DNA from: Rotaria sp. Silwood1
Taxonomy: Eukaryota > Rotifera > Eurotatoria > Philodinida > Philodinidae
Assembly (NCBI GenBank): GCA_905250075.1
Contig: CAJNOP010000849.1
Coordinates: 16,302-80,301 of the forward strand
Reading direction: 5' to 3'
DNA: 64,000 bases
Position numbers and translations under genes: made by a program. A model generated the notes under the pieces. It was given only the letters and a program-made list of their open reading frames with translations. It ran no database searches and was not told the DNA's origin. Shown piece after piece: positions 33,422-44,575 of this stretch. How positions within the stretch are numbered: the stretch's first letter is position 1; each line of letters opens with the position of its first letter.

Positions 33422-34429
33422 CAGATAGTTTCTTTTGATTAAACTAATTTCTTTGATTTAAAATTGATAAAAAATATAAAAAAATGAGGTGTTGCCCTCT
33501 TAAACTCATCTATCTTATTTAGCTAATTTAAAATGTGTAAACTGAAAATTCTTTTGCAGACTATCATTGGTGTCCAACGTAATTGATTAACAGCATAAGG
33601 ATCCGTCTTACTGCTTTTGACATTTCGAAAAAATACTTTCTCTTTTTTTTAGGATGATCTGTTTTTGTTTGCATTGTTGCTCTTGACTCTTTATTGTTCA
33701 TTTTTAGTAATTTATCATCTTTATTCTTATACATATTGCATTAAATCACAAATAAGACTTTTGTAAGTATCTGCTGCAGGAGACATGGAATAGTTCAGAA
33801 AAATTTTTATTTTTCGTCTAGATCGACTTACGAACATTGATATTGATCATTTTTCAAAAGTTATAGCTTGATCAATGCACGGATATATTTACACAAAAGT
33901 AATAAAGTGCGCTATTTAAATCGTTCATCAATATATTCCAGTCATTCAAACTTCGCTGAAAATTTTAGAAAATTTCAAACCATTTTGACCCTAATAGTTA
34001 CCTTCTGGCAAAATTCAGGTTTGCTTCGACTGATTTTTGACGAAAGTCACGATTTTCTGTGGCCACGCAATATTGGATCTAACTTTTTTCGATAGGCTTC
34101 AGAGGTTATATCTAATCACTTGATGATGTTAAAACGATTAGAGTCTAGTCTATTGAATACTATTTTATTAACGAACATTATTCTTCAGAAAGAATTTCAT
34201 AGATAAATGAAGGAACATCCTTTTGTATTTGTTCAAAATTTCGAGACTAGGATTTTCTCTTCACTGAAATTGTACGTTTTGCACTTGTTAAAAAAATTTT
34301 GACAATCGTTGATTTTCTGTCTTTATCCTATATATACATTAAATAGTAATCAAATAGCTTTGATTACTTCACAAATCCGTATTGTGCAAAACATTATTTA
34401 ATCAAGATAAAGTGTAAATAACTTACTCG
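33422..34429. other. No gene seen
   Basis: AT-rich. It lies downstream of the ADP-ribosyltransferase pseudogene on the minus strand. No later exon of that gene could be recognised. Confidence 0.45.
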
Positions 34430-35030
34430 GTGGCACAGTGTTATCATCAATTTCAATCAAGTGTACAACATGTGAACCGTTTGGATGATCTAACGTGTTG
34501 GTTTTTACACAAAATTCCGTACTCACTCGTAAAGTAACTTCATCTTCGTTCTCATACTGGGTATAACCAGAAACTTTTTCCCATTGGCGGCTTCAATGAG
34601 AAAAAGAGTTGAACTTTTGTCTTTCTCAAGGAAATTTCTAATAATGTCGATTGATAACGAACATGAATTAATACTCCACCATGTCAGAGTTTGATCTTTG
34701 GAGAGGCTCTTGACAATGTCACGAGGTACATCTCTCCATACAACTTGTTTAACAGTAGGTAACTTATCCAATGCTGTATCAAATAATTTTAAATATGAAA
34801 ACCATATCTTAAGTGCTTGTTAATTTTCTGATCGTAATTTCCTATTTAATACACGATACAAAGCAGTATCATCCCCATTTCATTGTGTAAATGTATACAG
34901 CAGCTGATTGATCATGTACTAGTCCATGGACTGATCGAAAAGGACATTTTTGTCTGGCCTCCTTTATGTAACGAGGTAATTCGTTGATTTGAAACTAGAC
35001 AGATTCAAGTGCTTTTTCCAGTGTAACGTC
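34430..35030 (-). pseudogene. Animal-type NAD:arginine ADP-ribosyltransferase, broken
   Basis: Minus-strand segments match the ART family in order. First come a C-P-F-R-S-V-H-G-L segment and an AAVYIYTMKWG segment, then LFDTALDKLPTVKQ, VWRDVP (family VYRGV, where Arg contacts NAD), TWWSINSCSLS (the Ser-x-Ser block) and YENEDEVTLRVST (holding the catalytic Glu region). Such enzymes move ADP-ribose from NAD to arginine on proteins; bdelloids carry many copies. Lesions: TAG near 34998, a frameshift near 34879, TAA near 34823, and a one-base loss at a five-T run (34575-34579). The sequence ends at a GTAAGT-like donor near 34436, so further exons are missing. The gene is dead in this assembly. Confidence 0.8.
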
Positions 35031-35304
35031 TTTTGCACTGCGTTAACTGTACACCGGTGGAAGTTTTTAAAATGAAACATCAATGTCACCAAAGCGACTC
35101 TTTCGCACGTGTTTCATATGCTTTTAAATGTTGATGAAAGTACAATTATTATTAATTTGAAATAATTGATCAAAATACTTCTTGTTTATTTTCCTATAGA
35201 GCATTGTAAAGAAAATGCCGTTAGCGTAATCCTTGAGAGATTCAAACGTGAAACAGAATCTAGCTACTCGCACTAGGTATGCAGATGTCGATGATAGTGT
35301 GGTG

Positions 35305-36076
35305 GAGAGTCAATGAAAGATCAAAATCCATATCCTTTTGTTTGAATAACTTTCGATAGGAAGAAGATAGAGATCTAGAGTGTTCAGCATTCGACAGAGT
35401 TTTGAGGGTGAAGTTTCAAAGAAATTTTCCATTACATTTTGTTTTCTAATATAACTATTCTATACAGAAAATCATTCTCGTTCTATTTACGCAAAGGTCA
35501 TATTTCTAACATGTTACGTCCGGCAAATATGATGATTTTCCGAAAATCCTGATTTTCGTACAGTGGGCCTCTGATCACTCGAAAATAGGTCTGGAATAAG
35601 AGCATCAACCATGCTGAGTCCATTGGTGATATTTTTTATTATTTCAGATTAATCTAACATCTGTACACAGGACTTTCAAAATATCGGCTGTTTCGACACT
35701 GTGGTGGGGGAAAAGCTATCCCCATTGAACTCAGCATGGTCGATAATCTCTTTCTAGACCTGTTTGGAGTGATCAGACACTAACTGTACGAAAACCAGAA
35801 TTTCTGGGAAATCCTCATATTTACTGAATGGAACATTCTAGGAGAAATATGAGCTTTGCGTAAATAGAAAAAGAATAATTATTTCATATAGAATGGTTAT
35901 GTTACAAAACAAAATGTAATGGAAAATTTCATCCTCAAAACTTTCATGAAGAAATTCAACTGATTGGTTAATTTTCGAACCAAGAAAACCAAGATCGTTA
36001 TATGCTGAGAAAATCAGATCTCTGTCTTGTTCCTATCGGGAGTTATTCGAAAAACATCCGAATGCATTGACTTCTG
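35305..36076. mobile_element. 770-bp palindromic foldback element
   Basis: Left arm about 35305-35640 and right arm about 35720-36076 mirror each other. Shared words include AGTCAATG at the ends, GATAGGAA, AGAGATCT, TTTTCCATTACATTTTG, TCTATTTACGCAAAG and ACCATGCTGAGT near the centre. No coding sequence. Confidence 0.8.
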
Positions 36077-36659
36077 GCTCCGATAGTAGTTTATTTGCAT
36101 TGCTCGAAATGTAAAAAATCATGAATCAAACTCTTGCTTCATACTTAAATTATTCCTGATAGATTGAATTACACGTAATCTTTGCATATCGCATAGGAAA
36201 AAAGCGAAACAAACTTACTTGCAAATATTTGTTGTACGCCAAAGTTTGCAATAGAAATGTGAGTCGTTTTAACATCATTTTATGCTTCCTTCTAGCGTGC
36301 ATGTTATTAGATTTTTCTTCGGACATGATTCATTCTTTGCAACACAATATTTCACTCTTATCTCATACTCAATAAAAGATTTTTCTTCTATCATTCCAAT
36401 TATCCCGCAATACTTATATAAGCTTTGAAATTATTTCAAAGATGTTTTATGACAGGAAAATTTTATCGTGATGTGAACCATTCAGAGTAGATTTGGTGTG
36501 AATGTGGTAAGAGGGAAACGACTGACTGTGTGACTTTTTGACTTTAATTAATGACTTTAAAAAACATATATCCCCGCGGACAAATTTTATTACAATGTGA
36601 TAAACAGATCATAGTGAAATAAAATCCTTATGTCATATTTTTACTTGGTAATAAAATTA
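36077..36659. other. No gene seen
   Basis: AT-rich spacer between the foldback element and a telomere-like hairpin. Confidence 0.5.
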
Positions 36660-36704
36660 GGTGTGGATGTTAGCATCAATCCCACACCTATAGCCACACC
36701 TAAT
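36660..36704. repeat. Telomere-like inverted repeat (TLIR), short
   Basis: AGGTGTGGATGTTAGC, short spacer, then CCCACACCTATAGCCACACC. Confidence 0.6.
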
Positions 36705-37051
36705 TTAATCTACGTTTTCGAATACTCCAAAATACTAGTAGACCAGTGTAAGACTCTTGGAATTATTATAGTAAATATGCCAGCGACTCCTCTAGAAGCC
36801 TTGAAACAAATTCTTGCTCTTGTCCAGGTATAACTTGACGGGCTCTACTCTGTAAAATAATTAAACTTTTCACTGTTCAAATAACAAACGAAATTTAGTT
36901 GCCGATAAAAGTCTTTCTTCCTAGTGTTCACTTCTAAACCTGTGCTGTCCCAATAATTGAGAGTGATGGATACAGAATTGAGTTCTCTGTCGAAGGATTG
37001 TTTTTTTGACAAGCATCATGAAGCAAAAGATAATTGTTTACTCAAATGCTT

Positions 37052-37140
37052 AGTGTGGGTGTAGATGCAGTTCAAGGGAAGATTATGATTTGCAAGCCAA
37101 GTCCTACACCGACATCTTCACATCCGCATTTATACACACT
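37052..37140. repeat. Telomere-like inverted repeat (TLIR), degenerate
   Basis: TGTGGGTGTAGATGCAG, spacer with GGGAAGA and GCCAAGTC, then CTACACCGACATCTTCACATC. The GCCAAGTC word is shared with the copy at 9645-9765. Confidence 0.65.
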
Positions 37141-39599
37141 GACAAATCTTTAGGAAGTTCAGCTATTAAAAGAGTTTGAATAGTAATATATAGAATGTGA
37201 GTTTTATATTATAGGTTCAGTAACTGAAAATGATCATAATGATCAATTAGTAGTGAGCTCCTGTCAAGCATATTGAGGTTTTCACTTACCCATGCACAGT
37301 CGGGAATTAGATCAATCTCTTTTTTGCGGTGGTGTAAACAAGAAGGTGATCCTCTTGTTTATGAAAATACATCAATTTAAAGTATTATTACTTTGACAAC
37401 AACTCTAAATTGGCACGAAAAAGTCAGAAATAATTGAGAAAACATGTAGTTTTAAAATCAATCTAATATTCACAAATTGTTTTTATTATTTCAATTATTA
37501 TTTCGTATAAACTGATGTTGAAAGATCGTAATAACATTTTATTTACAATTGATAAGAGTGAAAAAACAGTGTAAACATCGAAGTGAAAACTCAATTTTTA
37601 TTTTCGCAATCATGCATATAGATGTACATGTGAACACATGAGGTTTAATCACACAAGTCATCTATCCAATAGTATCTTTATGCATTTCTGTATAACTGTA
37701 ATGCTCGACTAATTCTATTCTTTTCTGTGCTCATAGGAACTATATCATGATTTAGTATAATACCAACGGAATTTGACGATTATTCGTCAATTGAATGCAT
37801 CATGTGTTTATGGATCAACAGATTGTTGTATTCTTTGTCAACAAACATACTGAAGACAGTTATTTTCGGCATAACAAATCTGTATGTCAAACGATGAGAG
37901 AATCAGATTTATCTTTGATTAGTTAAATAATTAACAATACGTCAATGATATTTTGTATCCATGATCTCAAATTTACAGGAAATAGGCAAGTAAGTATTAG
38001 CATTACAATCATTCCTTTATTGAACTTCTGTACATAATTTGAGAAAAGTATTTTACAGTTATCGTTATTCAACGGAATCCACCACTTTAACATAATTCAG
38101 AATCAGATAAATCAATATTTAGAAAAAAATTGAACATAGCTTACGCAAAACTCTTTGAATTATTGATTATTTCGTAACGGAAAATATCACTACCAACGAG
38201 TCACAATCGTATACAACGCTAGAAGATGATATTTCTCCAGAGACTATGATCGAAACAATGACTACGACAATACTGATATGTAAGTTAGAGAGTTTTCAAT
38301 GTATTGATACTTGAATATCGTACTTTTAGCGAACAAGTAGACTGCTATTGATTCATTTTCTGCAACAATCATGTGTATCTCAAAACCAATGTTGATTGAT
38401 AGATAAAGTCTGTTTGAATATTTAATACAAATAGTAATTAAAATAACTCGCCCAAGTCTACCACAAAATAATATTTTATATGCGATTCCTTGAATACGCA
38501 TCCCGATGATTCCACATCAATACGAAGTTTCGTATCAAAAATCAATTCATTTATTTCAAATTATATCGTATAGTTACAATGATATGTCAAATTAAAAACT
38601 GCATCGAACAAGCAGAAAATAACACCTAACAACAAACATTCGAACACCGAACAAGTAAGGTCTTCTTCAAGATTCGCACAGACATAATAATGTACTGATT
38701 GCATGTATTCATGATTATGAAATAACAAACAATAAAAATGTAAGAAAAAAATACATTATAGAAATATTTTCTTCTACGCCTCCCATTTGTATTAGTTTAG
38801 TACAAGCCTAATAATAGGTATGATTATAAAACATGTAATTAATAAACACCAACTTGAAGATTTATAATATGATTTACAAACAATCAAAAGTATTCATATA
38901 ACTAATAATGCTGTGATGAATGCAAGTATTTAAGTCGACATTCTTCTTAATATAACAATGCAAATATCAATACAACAAATATGGTTCGATCAGATTTAAA
39001 TCAATTCATGTGGCTCTGATTTCTTGCTTATTTTCATCTATCATCGAATTATTTTATTTATTTATTTATAAGAATTTCCATAAAAAAAAATTTCTCCCAG
39101 TCTATTTTTCTTGAGAGTAATTATCCTTGAGGAGCAAACACAAGAACGCTGTTTTGGTAAAAACTTATGGTAATAAAAACTTAGTGACGGGTAAATTGTA
39201 ATACCTCTGTTCAGTTTGCAGGTAAAAATGATATTATATTCTTCTGTGATAATGCGGTGGATGTTTGAGTGAAGGAATGACCCACACTCTACACAAATAA
39301 ATGGCTATTTTCTTCAAATCAATCATAATAATAATTCGCTTAGTAAACCCTTCAACGCATACTCTACAGTGAGGCATCAACAAAAAAATATAAAAAATAT
39401 CTTTATATAAACATTTTACATAAATTAATTAAAATTTGCTAAAAGAAAATACGTTTGTCATCCGTATCAAGCTATAATCTAGCTTTTGTTGTCATCATTA
39501 ATATTTATTTTTCTTTTTTTTCTTGACATTTTAAACAAACATGTTAGTCCTAAATCTTTCTTAAAAATACAGAAATACTTATTTCAAAAAATATAGATC
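37141..39599. other. No gene supported over 2.4 kb
   Basis: Strongly AT-rich. The only longer frame (38262-38501, minus) has no domain. A very weak telomere-like hairpin may lie at 39256-39293. Confidence 0.5.
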
Positions 39600-40436
39600 T
39601 TAAACAGATTTAGTTGCCTTCAGAGCATATATCATAGGAATTTTTTTCTCCAAGCCTTTGATTTGATAAAATCCGTCGTCTGTCTTAACACTATTTAGAA
39701 AACAATCATAGGGTGAATAATCGAATTCTTGTAGAACATTAATTCGAAGACCATGGTTAATAAGTGCCTGAAAAATTTCACTAAGACTGTGATTCCATTC
39801 GACACTTGAATTCGATATTGGAGCATTACGATCAGTATAAGTACCATCACGTTGACAGATGAACGTTTTCTGATTAAAATATGATTCTTCAATACGTGAA
39901 AACATTTCATCAAACATCCATAGAACAGGATGAAATTCTACCATAATAAACACACCATTTGGTTTCAAATACTGAGAAATTAAAGACGCCCATTTATTAA
40001 TATCAGGTAACCAACCTACAACCCCGTATGAAGTGAAAACAATATCAAATAGTTCACCTTGATTACATGACAAATGTTTTTGTAAATCATAGATATTGCA
40101 ACAGATAAATCTTGTCGATGTTGTAAGATTGAGAGTTTCAGCTAACTCCCGAGCTTTATCAATAGCTCGATCAGACAAATCAACGCCAGTAACATGTTGT
40201 GCACCACGTCGAACAAGTGAAAGTGAATCAAGTCCAAAATGACATTGTAAATGAAGAATACGTTGACCTTGTATATTACCTAACAAATCAATTTCAATTT
40301 TATTTAATGAATCAACACCAGCAAGAAAACCAGCAACATTGTACATGGATGATACAACATGATAATCAACTTTATCATTCCATAAACGGCGATTAATATT
40401 GACAAAATTAGTTACAGAACCATCCTTATCAGCCAT
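39600..40436 (-). CDS. Class I SAM-dependent methyltransferase, bacterial-like
   Basis: An intact single-exon frame of 278 residues from ATG 40436 to TAA. It has a Rossmann methyltransferase core: ILHLQCHFGLD at 60-70 (motif I, SAM-binding loop with Cys-His-Phe-Gly), VTGVDLSD at 82-89 with the acidic residue that holds the SAM ribose, FDIVFTSYGVVGWLPD at 130-145 and LKPNGVF at 157-163. A family-specific tail has EFHPVLWMFDEMF (168-180). The N-terminal RRLWNDKVDYHV and LHLQCHFG wording recalls a group I know mainly from bacteria, especially Bacteroidota. The substrate is unknown. No intron, and the neighbours are eukaryotic. A horizontal-transfer candidate. Confidence 0.88.
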   Translation of the reverse strand: MADKDGSVTNFVNINRRLWNDKVDYHVVSSMYNVAGFLAGVDSLNKIEIDLLGNIQGQRILHLQCHFGLDSLSLVRRGAQHVTGVDLSDRAIDKARELAETLNLTTSTRFICCNIYDLQKHLSCNQGELFDIVFTSYGVVGWLPDINKWASLISQYLKPNGVFIMVEFHPVLWMFDEMFSRIEESYFNQKTFICQRDGTYTDRNAPISNSSVEWNHSLSEIFQALINHGLRINVLQEFDYSPYDCFLNSVKTDDGFYQIKGLEKKIPMIYALKATKSV

Positions 40437-40850
40437 GGAAGTCGAATAAAAAAAACGTGCTTTGATGTAGTGTTTTTATTCACAATTGTAATTTCATAAT
40501 ATTTATTCTTCTTGCCCAATGCGTATTTGCCTTTGTTACTAGAACAAGATAAACAATATGAGTCAGGATCGTATAACAAAAACTAACTCAGAATCAAAGG
40601 CTAAAACAAAAAACTTGTTAATATGACCTCTAGCGCATGCTAAAGCGTGAAATCACATCCTCTTGCTTTTTTTAAATTTATTACACATAGTCAGAGCTTC
40701 AAAAATAAACTATTTTAAAAAACGTCTAACAAATGAATAAATCAAAATTACTATTATTTTTGTAGTCGATATACGTGCTTTGAAGTTGTATCTTTTCGAA
40801 AATGTCCGTATTTATAATCACCTATCTAAAAACTTATATAAATTATCGGA
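40437..40850. other. Upstream region of the methyltransferase gene
   Basis: AT-rich. No motif assigned. Confidence 0.4.
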
Positions 40851-40851
40851 G

Positions 40852-40915
40852 AGTGTGGGTGTGGGTGGATGTGGGTGTCTGAGTTAGTTGTCTTTATCAA
40901 CGCCCACACCCCATC
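40852..40915. repeat. Telomere-like inverted repeat (TLIR)
   Basis: GTGTGGGTGTGGGTGGATGT, a spacer of about 25 bases with TTGTCTTTATC, then AACGCCCACACCCCATC. Confidence 0.8.
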
Positions 40916-41347
40916 GAACATTCGGAAAATGTTAGTGAAGCTTCCACGTAATGAACGAACTGAACTAGAGGGAAAGGAGAAGATAAAATGCCGAAATAAG
41001 AGAGAACAAAAAGAGAGAAAGACGATAGAGAGGAAAAAAAAGAAAAGTTCATTTGAATTTTTGAAAAATCAATATTGTTCCAAGGTTTGTCTTGTGTCCA
41101 ATTTTTTCTTTTCCTTTTCGTTTCTTTTTATTACTTAATTTATCATAAAAAATATCTATTGATAGATGTTTTTTTTGTCTTGTACTACATACATATGATC
41201 GATTTACTAGTACATACTTGAACAAAAGCGCTGTTTTTTCGACTATCTTTGATTTTATATTTGAATTCGTGGTCTTCAGAAGAGACTTTAGAAAGGATTT
41301 TTCGTACAGCTGAAATATCTTCACAGATTGCATGAATCTATTGAAAT

Positions 41348-41408
41348 GTAGGTGTGGGGTGCGGATGTTTGTCTTTTCTTCACCTAAACCTCACATCCAC
41401 ATTCACAT
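41348..41408. repeat. Telomere-like inverted repeat (TLIR), degenerate
   Basis: GTAGGTGTGGGGTGCGGATG, spacer TTTGTCTTTTCTTCA (complementary spacer type), then CCTCACATCCACATTCAC. Confidence 0.7.
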
Positions 41409-41548
41409 AACAAATACATCCTCTTTCTCCATCCGTCCATCCATCTTTCGAACTGAAAAGCATTTGAATGGTTAAATAAAGCTTTTATCTAAATTTAAGA
41501 ACATTATAATCAAGTGAATAAAATAAAAAAGTACAAAGAGATGAAAGG

Positions 41549-42884
41549 CTAACAAGTCTGCAAGAGAATATTTAAACACTCAGTTCCATTATTAGCAACG
41601 GCAATATCTAGTTTTCTGTCATTGTTGAAGTCTCAAATGACAATGGTGAATGGATTGGATCCATAGTGCAACGGAAATAGGATGACGCTTGCAAATGTAC
41701 GGTTAGCATATCCCATCAATACACCTAGATTGTTGTTGTCATGATTCGCGATGACAATATCTTGTATACTATCGTTGTTCATGTCACCAACAGCTAGAGA
41801 GTATCGAGATGAATTTGAACGTGTTGAATACGCCATTAGATTTCCAAAAGAACCATTGCTATATCCAAGCAAAATACTAACATTATCTGAGTCACAACTA
41901 CCACAAACGATATCGGGAATGTGTCAACTCGTCACGTTTTTTCTTGTCTGGTTTTCGTAACGAATTGACAGTACGAAAGCCCGTGACAGAGCTTTCGTAA
42001 CGACAAAATCAGGGCTTTCGTAACAAAAAATCAGGGGTTTCGTAACATATTTTACAGGGTGATCGTAATTGGTGTTTTAATATGTACCATTACAGAGCTT
42101 TCGTAACGAAAAGCATGTCATTTCCGCAAACTAAGCCCAGCTATCATCCTCATCCTCATTACGAAATCCCTGTTGCTTCGTTGCGAAAGCTCTGCAACTG
42201 TTACGAACACCCTGTATTAATCGTTACGATCTCCCTGTAAATTTCGTTACGACATCCCTGTATTTTTGGATATCCCTATTTTTGGTGTTACGAAAGGTCT
42301 GATTTTTGCTGTTTGTTCAACTCGCCACGTGACGAGTTGAGACGTTCTCACGATATCCACTCGAGTAACGTTGTTGAAATCACCAACAGCCATAGCGCAT
42401 GGCGATAAATATGGGGGAGTTGAATATGCTACTTGACTTGTAAAAGACATATTGCCGTATCCAAGAAATATATCAATACTGTGAGTAAGTGCATTGACGA
42501 CGCCGTTATCTATTAGATCATCATTATTGAAATCACTAATCACTAACGACTGTGGTCTGGAACCTTGTCCAGTCATGAGCATAATTTCCTTTACAAAAAC
42601 TATGTAGTCCTAGCCTAGAAGGACACTCACATTATTGCTAACCCAATTGAAGACAACGATATCTAGTAGAGTGTCGTTGTTGAAATCACCAACAGCTACA
42701 GATTGTGGAAAAGATCCAACTGAATATCTTGTTTCTCTTGCAAAAGAACCATTCTCATATCCACGAAGAACACTCACATTATTGCTACCATAATTGGCGA
42801 CAACGATATCTGGTCGAGTGTCGTTGTTGAAATCACCAACAGCTACAGATCGTGGAAAAGATCCAGCTGAATTCCTTGTTTGAT
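41549..42884 (-). pseudogene. FG-GAP/VCBS repeat protein, broken and interrupted
   Basis: The minus strand encodes at least six FG-GAP/VCBS repeats with the calcium-loop signature DFNND-x(4)-DIV, for example VAVGDFNNDTRPDIVVAN and LAVGDMNNDSIQDIVIAN. Between them are NNVSVLLGY-N-SF units. These repeats form beta-propellers in secreted or surface proteins. Breaks: TAG after VSVLLG near 42607, an inserted 435-bp element at 41915-42349 inside a DIV motif, and TGA at 41631-41633 just before the last repeat (DFNNDRKLDIAVANN, ending at TAG 41549). At the 5' side the frame runs into a telomere-like hairpin (42886-42961) after a partial repeat, so the N-terminus is gone. No signal peptide remains. 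Confidence 0.85.
41907..42357. mobile_element. 435-bp element with perfect 8-bp duplication
   Basis: The element at 41915-42349 has ends GGGAATGTGTCAACTCGTCA and the complement of GAGAACGTCTCAACTCGTCA. It is flanked by the exact direct repeat ACGATATC (41907-41914 and 42350-42357). Inside are repeated CTTTCGTAAC words in both directions. It sits inside a conserved coding repeat, so its insertion is what split the gene. The 8-bp duplication suggests the hAT group. Confidence 0.9.
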
Positions 42885-42885
42885 G

Positions 42886-42961
42886 GGTGTGGGTGTGGGT
42901 GTGAATGTGAGTAAATAAAAAAAGCCCATCCACACCTACATTCACACCCACACCCACACCC
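42886..42961. repeat. Telomere-like inverted repeat (TLIR) at gene breakpoint
   Basis: GGGTGTGGGTGTGGGTGTGA, AT spacer (AAATAAAAAAAG), then CACACCCACACCCACACCC. It begins at the broken 5' edge of the VCBS pseudogene. Confidence 0.9.
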
Positions 42962-43381
42962 AAATCTTTTTTACCAGCCTGATCAACGCAAGATGCTATA
43001 CAGAATAGGCAATATTGAATGTTTTTTAATGACCTTCATGTTTTTGTGATTGATATTCGAATATTCATAGAACCATCCATGATGAAAAGGTGAAACCACT
43101 AGAAGTAGGTGAAAAATACTTCAGAATATGCACTTTCATGACATTGATTTTACTCGCCACATCCGTTCCTGAAATTGTTGCTTTCGCAAAAATATAGAAA
43201 ATGCCGCAAAGATCCTTCAACACGCATAAACACAACTTTACACCACTTGTATAATAACTGTCTACTGGTTTTGGAAAGTTGGGAAAAATTTATACGCAAA
43301 AAATAGTACAGATGATTGCTGTCAAAGTTTAGTGTATACATGTTAGTCATTCGAATTCGTGTATATATTTGAAATACTGGT
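42962..43381. other. No gene seen
   Basis: Between the VCBS pseudogene and the GPCR gene. It includes the 3' flank of the GPCR. Confidence 0.5.
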
Positions 43382-44353
43382 TTATGCTAGATTTGCTACC
43401 AGCATTGTATTCGTAAGTATTGGTCTAATCTGTACGGGTTTCCACTTGATACATATCATTGCCAAAGCTTCTCGTCGGAATTCAGAAAGAGCAATAAAAT
43501 AAATCGGAAATTCCATGACATGATAAGTGTAAAGTAATGAATCAAATAAATTTTGAAGAGTTACACTTGTAGTATGAGAGAAAAATCCAAAAATAATTGT
43601 AGATGGCATAGTCATGATTGAAAAGATAAATGTCAAAAAAATAAGTGTAAACGAAATGGCTCGATGTTGAATGCGTCTATTTTGAGCTCTTGCCATGTTT
43701 TGAATACAGTTCATATGATAGATTGTACCGCTATTGAAAATAGTCATTAATATAAATGGTATACAGTTGTATACAACGAAATGAACAATCTCCATTTTAG
43801 GATAAATCTGGTAGAAAGTACCTTGCACGTTGACAGAACCATCACTATTGTAATAACAAGCAAATAGAAAGAAATGAAAATTGAATAGAGTAAAAAAGGC
43901 CACGACGGATCCAATAATAATAAGGACACTTTTGGAATGACTGAACCAGGTTCGATGAAAATGGCTTGATGCTAAATATCGATCGAGAGTGATGAATACG
44001 CGAAGCCAAGCTGATACCTGCGATGCAAAATGGTTGAGAAATGAAAAAAACTTGCATAAGGATACTGAATAAGATTGAAGGCTAAACCCATGTATAGTTG
44101 AAAGATAATGATCAAGATTCCAACCATATAACATAAGAATATCAATGATGGCAATGGCACGCATATAATGAAGTGTTGGTCGTCTGTTCGTGTCACGAAA
44201 CGTTGATCGACAGAAAACGGCAAATGTAAGAAGATTGATTATGGTACCCACAATGACAAGTGTCAAAGGATAATAAGCACTGAACAAGTTGAATACGGAT
44301 AGAACACCGTCGACTGTCGTATTGCTACTAGTCTTTAACATGATGTGATGCAT
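43382..44353 (-). CDS. Rhodopsin-like (class A) G protein-coupled receptor
   Basis: An intact single-exon frame of 323 residues with seven hydrophobic segments, acting at the plasma membrane. Family marks: GTIIN in TM1 (Asn 40), Asp 71 in TM2, Cys 100 at the start of TM3 with a partner Cys near 166 in the second outer loop, and LDRYLA at 123-128 (the DRY motif). After TM5 come the basic loop QNRRIQHR and TM6. TM7 has FPIYF at 282-286 in place of NPxxY, an unusual change that may alter activation. The N-terminus has one glycosylation site (NTT at 11). The general style is that of peptide-type orphan receptors in rotifers; the ligand is unknown. The last codon is followed by TAA. Confidence 0.85.
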   Translation of the reverse strand: MHHIMLKTSSNTTVDGVLSVFNLFSAYYPLTLVIVGTIINLLTFAVFCRSTFRDTNRRPTLHYMRAIAIIDILMLYGWNLDHYLSTIHGFSLQSYSVSLCKFFSFLNHFASQVSAWLRVFITLDRYLASSHFHRTWFSHSKSVLIIIGSVVAFFTLFNFHFFLFACYYNSDGSVNVQGTFYQIYPKMEIVHFVVYNCIPFILMTIFNSGTIYHMNCIQNMARAQNRRIQHRAISFTLIFLTFIFSIMTMPSTIIFGFFSHTTSVTLQNLFDSLLYTYHVMEFPIYFIALSEFRREALAMICIKWKPVQIRPILTNTMLVANLA

Positions 44354-44575
44354 TAATGATGTTGTTTTTTTGCTGTTTCATAGAATAGAACTTTCTAAGC
44401 TATTTTCTCTTCCCATCAAGAAAATGTTGCTTACATGAAAGCTTGTAAAGGATAATATTCACGCAACCATTCAAACGACTCTTCTTTATTCTGATTCATA
44501 TTGGACTGAAGACTTTATTAAATGGCATTTTTTTAATGAGGATAAAAAGACACAAATAGAATCATTTTCTATAAC

